DNA of 64,000 nt from NCBI GenBank assembly GCA_963664655.2, contig OY761554.1, positions 1,054,001 through 1,118,000 of the forward strand, read 5' to 3'. A program made the position numbers and the translations under genes. Positions within the stretch are counted from its first letter, which is position 1, and every line of letters starts with the position of its first letter. Under the pieces are notes generated by a model that made no database searches, had not been told where the DNA came from, and saw nothing but the letters and a program-made list of their open reading frames with translations. Source of the stretch: Desulfospira sp963664655 (GTDB lineage: Bacteria; Desulfobacterota; Desulfobacteria; Desulfobacterales; Desulfobacteraceae). Positions 60,767 through 64,000 of the stretch are shown here, piece by piece.

Positions 60767-61420
60767 ATGGCGACCCAACAGGAAATTTTAGCCAGACTCA
60801 GCGAGGCGGTCCTCAAATTTGAAGAAGATGATGCCAGAGCGGCGGCCAATGAAGTCATAGAGAATAATATTGATGTAACCGAAGCGATTTTAAACGGTCT
60901 GGCCCAAGGCATGGCCAAAGCCGGCGAATTGTTCAAACGCCAGGAATATTTTGTCCCGGAGGTGCTGCTGTGTGCCGATGCCATGGAAGAGGGTTTAAAA
61001 GTGCTGCGCCCGCACATTACCCAGAGCATGGACACCCGGTCAAAGGGCAGCATTATTCTGGGCACGGTGGAAGGCGATATCCATGCCATCGGGAAGAACC
61101 TGGTCAAACTGATGCTCAACGCCAACGGTTTCATGGTCCATGATCTGGGCGAAGACGTTCCCATGGCCCGGTTTGTCGAAGAACACCAGCGTCTCGGGGC
61201 GGATATTGTGGCGGTTTCCACATTAATGACCACAACCATGATGGCCATCGAAAAACTGGTTCCCATGCTCAAATCCAGTGACCCCAAGGTGATGGTCATG
61301 GTCGGCGGGGCACCCGTCACCAGGGAAATTGCCGAAAAGTTCGGTGCGGACGGTTATGCCGCTGATGCGGTGGCCGCGGTAACGGAAGCCGAGCGCATCA
61401 TTTCACTGAAGTCTGCGTAA
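60767..61420 (+). CDS. Corrinoid (methyl-carrier) protein, second copy
   Basis: At 217 residues it has the helical cap (about 1-95) and the B12 domain with GDIHAIGKNLVKLML and GGAPVTREIAEKFGADGYA. It lies between the two methyltransferase genes, 26 bases after the first. It would carry CH3-Co(III) from one to the other. It is a clear paralogue of the protein at 23980. Confidence 0.93.
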   Translation: MATQQEILARLSEAVLKFEEDDARAAANEVIENNIDVTEAILNGLAQGMAKAGELFKRQEYFVPEVLLCADAMEEGLKVLRPHITQSMDTRSKGSIILGTVEGDIHAIGKNLVKLMLNANGFMVHDLGEDVPMARFVEEHQRLGADIVAVSTLMTTTMMAIEKLVPMLKSSDPKVMVMVGGAPVTREIAEKFGADGYAADAVAAVTEAERIISLKSA

Positions 61421-61427
61421 CAAAGAT

Positions 61428-61459
61428 CCTGACGGTGCGGGCAGTGCCCCACCGTCAGG
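61428..61459 (+). promoter_or_regulatory. Stem-loop after the corrinoid gene
   Basis: CCTGACGGTG and CACCGTCAGG form a perfect 10 bp stem with GGGC-agt-GCCC able to pair inside. No T-run follows, so it may be an mRNA stabiliser rather than a terminator. Confidence 0.5.
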
Positions 61460-61540
61460 GCCGGTTGGTGTTGATAACGGCCTTGGACCGGAACCGCTTT
61501 GGGGTTCTATTTTGCGTGCCATGAAAAAGGAGAGTTATAA

Positions 61541-62515
61541 GTGAACCAGCTTAAGATGTTTATGAATCAGTTTGACCGGACCCCTGTTGTCCCCCTTATC
61601 GGATTTCCCGGAACCCGGCTGACAGGGGTTTCTATTAAAACGGCTCTTTTTGATCCTCAGGCACAAATTAACGCTTTACTGGCCCTTGCGGCCGAGGTAA
61701 AGCCCGATGCCCTTTTCACCATGATGGACCTTACGGTAGAGGCTGAATTTTTAGGATGTGAGTTAAAAATTTCCGAAAATGATCCGCCAGCCGTGGCCAA
61801 GGGGGTGCTGGAGGATGCAGATCATGTTCAAGAAGCTTTTGAAAACAAGGCCACCGGCGGCCGAATGCCTCTTTTTGCCGAAGTTGCGGCCGGGGTGAAA
61901 AAAGAACTGGACATCCCTGTGGGATCTTATGTGATTGGCCCCTTTACCCTGGCCGGTGAACTAATGGGCATCAACCGGGTCATGAAAGCGACGCGGAAAA
62001 ATCCGGAAATGCTTCACCAGCTTCTTTCCTATGCGAGCCGGGTGATTATGGACTATATCGGCTTGCTGGAAAGCGCAGGGTCTGACATTATCTGCATCCT
62101 GGAGCCTTCCGCCATGATGATATCCCCGGTTCAGTTTGAGGAATTTTCCGGCCGGTATTGCCAACACATTATTTCAGAAGGGATTCAACAGATCAGCATC
62201 CTGCACATCTGCGGGGATACCAGCCATTTGATCGGTGAAATGGAAAAAACACATCCGGATGCCCTGAGCCTGGACAAACAGGTGGATTTTTCCAATGCGT
62301 ACAAGTTTCTGCAGCACGATACGGTGCTGATCGGCAACATTGACCCGGTCTCCGTGGTGACCTTTGGTGATGCCGACTCGGTTAAACACCGGTGCGGGGA
62401 ACTGCTGGATGCCATGAAGGGAAAAGAAAATTTTATCCTCAGCACCGGGTGTGATGTGCCGCCCAATGCGCCCGTGGATAATATCAAAGCCATGATTGCA
62501 GCAGTAAAATCTTAA
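61541..62515 (+). CDS. MtaA-like methylcobamide methyltransferase
   Basis: The 324-residue protein starts at GTG after AGGAG. It matches the MtaA/CmuA group best, with the zinc site H-x-C in ILHICGDTS and a Cys in LSTGCDVPP, and the N-terminal FDRTPVVPLIGFPGTRLTG. In methanogens MtaA methylates coenzyme M; sulfate reducers lack that route, and here tetrahydrofolate or another acceptor is more likely. It closes the operon that began with the GntR gene. Confidence 0.88.
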   Translation: MNQLKMFMNQFDRTPVVPLIGFPGTRLTGVSIKTALFDPQAQINALLALAAEVKPDALFTMMDLTVEAEFLGCELKISENDPPAVAKGVLEDADHVQEAFENKATGGRMPLFAEVAAGVKKELDIPVGSYVIGPFTLAGELMGINRVMKATRKNPEMLHQLLSYASRVIMDYIGLLESAGSDIICILEPSAMMISPVQFEEFSGRYCQHIISEGIQQISILHICGDTSHLIGEMEKTHPDALSLDKQVDFSNAYKFLQHDTVLIGNIDPVSVVTFGDADSVKHRCGELLDAMKGKENFILSTGCDVPPNAPVDNIKAMIAAVKS

Positions 62516-62517
62516 AT

Positions 62518-62662
62518 ACCGTTTGAACGAAAAGTCACCCATCTGCTGCGTTTCAGGAAAATCTGCAATCCTCACAACCCCAAAGGTTGCTCCGGTTGCA
62601 AATTTTCCTGGGCCTTGCATCTGGGCAATTTTTCGCCCAAACACGGGTTTTTGTTCAGACAC
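62518..62662. repeat. Miniature palindromic element, copy 4 (full form)
   Basis: It begins CCGTTTGAACGAAAAGTCAC and ends TTTTTGTTCAGACAC, whose complement GTGTCTGAACAAAAA matches the start. A second nested pair, GTTTGAACGAAAA against TTTTTCGCCCAAAC, lies inside. Shared internal blocks (CCCATCTGCTGCG, CAACCCCAAAGGTTG) tie it to copies 2 and 3. It lies between the convergent MtaA-like and ASKHA genes. Confidence 0.65.
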
Positions 62663-62704
62663 TGAAAATTAATTTAGGATTGAGCAACCCTTCAGCCTGA
62701 TTTT

Positions 62705-64000
62705 CTATGGGAATTGCAGGCTTTTGACAAAATGCTTCATGAACTTGGGCTGGCTGGCCAGTTCCACGTAGGTCATCTCTTTTAAACCCGTTTCGATATA
62801 GGCGCGGGTGTCTTTGTCCACCAGAAGGGCGGTGCTGCCGTCAATGGACGCGTTTCCGCAAAAGAAAATTTTGGGGGCGGTGCCCGGAGGAATCAGGCCG
62901 ATTCTCTCCATGTGGGCCGGCCGAAGATAATTGCCGAATCCGCCGGCCACATAAATTTTGTCCAGATCCCCGGCCGTGATGCCCCCGGCCTCCATGATCA
63001 GATCGATACCGCTTCTTACGGCCCCTTTGGCCAGCTGGATCTGCCGGATATCTTTCTGGGTAAGGGTCAGGTCCCGGCCGTATTTAAACTTGATCTGGTC
63101 TTCATCCTCCAGAATATATGTATCGTCAGGGCCGGGTTTGAACAGCCGGCCGCTGGGATCAAGATGGCCGGAATCCAGCAGGACCGCCAGAAAATCAATA
63201 ATTCCGCTGCCGCAGATCCCTTTGGCGGGTCCGCCACCAATGGTTTCAAATGTGAACAACCCGTCCCGGCACGAGACCTTTTCCACGGCCCCGTCCGTGG
63301 CCCGCATGCCCGTGGAAAGCCCCATGCCCTCAAAGGCCGGGCCTGCGGCCGTGGAGGTGGTGAACCGGTTTCCCTTTACGTTGAGGCAAAGCTCGCCGTT
63401 GGTGCCCATGTCCAGGTATAAAATGGACTTGTCCTCATCAAAGAAATCCGGCCACAGCAGCAGACCGGCAGTAATATCCGTTCCCACAAAGGCGTGCAGT
63501 ACCGGCGGCAGATAAACCCTGGCCGCCGGGTTCACATCAAGGCCCCATTTGGCGGCGCTGAAGGTGGTGCCCCCCTGGATGTCAAAGACAAAGGGCGCCT
63601 TTCCAATGGCGGCGCAGGCCATTTTGGCGGCCATCTGGAGCATGGTGGTGTTGGCGCCCATGGCCACATCGACAATCTCCCGGGAACTTATGCCGGCTGC
63701 GGTGCAGGCCTCTTTCACCATGTCATTGAGTTTGTTTTGCACCAGATCCCCCATTTCTTCGATTTTGTCCGGGGTGTCGGCGTAATGGATCCGGGTGAGA
63801 ACGTCATGGCCGTGGACCACCTGGGGGTTCAGGCGGGAGGCAGAGGAGAGGACCTCTCCGGTGGTTAAGGACACCAGGGAAATCACCATGGTGGTGGTGC
63901 CGATATCAATGGCAAGGCCGGCGGGGCGGTCATCGGGCTGCCAGTTGTCCAGGGCTGCGGGCCCTGCCTGGTCATGGGACCATAGCTGAAACCCATTTGG
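62705..64000 (-). CDS. RACo-like ASKHA-domain corrinoid activator, 5' end outside the window
   Basis: The frame runs past the window edge, reading AGLAIDIGTTTMVISLVSLT, the phosphate-1 motif of ASKHA ATPases, then LYLDMGTNGELCL, and ICGSGIIDFLAVLL. This is the C-terminal domain of RACo/RamA-related reductive activators, which use ATP to bring Co(II) corrinoid back to Co(I) after accidental oxidation. The missing N-terminus would show whether a [2Fe-2S] domain is present. It faces the corrinoid methyltransferase operon. Confidence 0.88.
   Translation of the reverse strand, partial: PNGFQLWSHDQAGPAALDNWQPDDRPAGLAIDIGTTTMVISLVSLTTGEVLSSASRLNPQVVHGHDVLTRIHYADTPDKIEEMGDLVQNKLNDMVKEACTAAGISSREIVDVAMGANTTMLQMAAKMACAAIGKAPFVFDIQGGTTFSAAKWGLDVNPAARVYLPPVLHAFVGTDITAGLLLWPDFFDEDKSILYLDMGTNGELCLNVKGNRFTTSTAAGPAFEGMGLSTGMRATDGAVEKVSCRDGLFTFETIGGGPAKGICGSGIIDFLAVLLDSGHLDPSGRLFKPGPDDTYILEDEDQIKFKYGRDLTLTQKDIRQIQLAKGAVRSGIDLIMEAGGITAGDLDKIYVAGGFGNYLRPAHMERIGLIPPGTAPKIFFCGNASIDGSTALLVDKDTRAYIETGLKEMTYVELASQPKFMKHFVKSLQFP

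Noticed and set aside
1..64000. tRNA, rRNA or CRISPR arrays
   Set aside because: Reading both strands gave no cloverleaf with a GGTTCRA loop and CCA-proximal stem, no rRNA sequence, and no regularly spaced repeats.

Overview
The window looks like a chromosome segment of an anaerobic sulfate-reducing bacterium of the Desulfobacteraceae type (Desulfobacterota). This is inferred from three sets of TRAP transporters, corrinoid (B12) proteins paired with UroD-family methyltransferases, a RACo-like corrinoid activator, a CooC-like nickel ATPase, abundant Fe-S flavoenzymes, sigma-54 control and a VPxPA-CTERM protein. No rRNA, tRNA or CRISPR array was seen, so the species is not fixed.

Positions 1-10400 are an accessory zone full of wreckage. 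It holds a HipA fragment fused to a SWIM zinc-finger fragment, two inverted copies of a 323-324 bp miniature element, and a complete 2755 bp insertion sequence with an 8 bp target duplication and two overlapping genes joined at an A9 run. It also holds a CTERM-anchored secreted protein behind a probable cyclic-di-GMP riboswitch, two hipBA-type toxin-antitoxin pairs, and an integron-type integrase pseudogene broken by a stop codon, an internal deletion, a lost catalytic Arg and one miniature element.

Positions 10500-30000 are catabolic. First comes a plus-strand set: a cupin regulator, the two AcnX dehydratase subunits, a TRAP transporter, a trimethylamine-dehydrogenase-like Fe-S flavoenzyme and a large sigma-54 activator. 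After an isolated ATPase comes a minus-strand set: TRAP transporter, outer-membrane porin, corrinoid protein and a UroD-family methyltransferase with an unusual metal site. The porin and this TRAP operon carry matching -24/-12 promoters, each with an inverted repeat at exactly the same distance upstream, so they form a small sigma-54 regulon.

Positions 30200-42000 are a metal-uptake operon on the minus strand: TonB receptor, binding protein, CooC-like ATPase, two permeases, two ATPases and a methyltransferase, with a long structured leader, next to a heavy-metal P-type ATPase. Positions 42285-50800 are a mixed stretch: MFS carrier, GMC oxidoreductase, universal stress protein, remains of a REP/RAYT element, a large diguanylate cyclase with three periplasmic binding domains and a Crp/Fnr regulator.

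Positions 50957-64000 start with a Cys-cluster protein, followed by a long plus-strand operon: GntR regulator, molybdopterin oxidoreductase, four-cluster ferredoxin, FAD/NAD oxidoreductase, TRAP transporter, methyltransferase, corrinoid protein and an MtaA-like methyltransferase. A RACo-like ASKHA protein faces it and runs off the end. Read together, the catabolic loci import a methylated solute, move its methyl group to a corrinoid protein, and oxidise the products. Nickel uptake with CooC would support carbon monoxide dehydrogenase/acetyl-CoA synthase, which is the likely methyl sink; that enzyme is not in the window.

The most unusual signals are a covarying RNA-like motif in front of three unrelated genes (31263-31355, 39683-39790, 57724-57826), a family of miniature palindromic elements sitting between catabolic genes, and the sigma-54 regulon with its conserved enhancer geometry.
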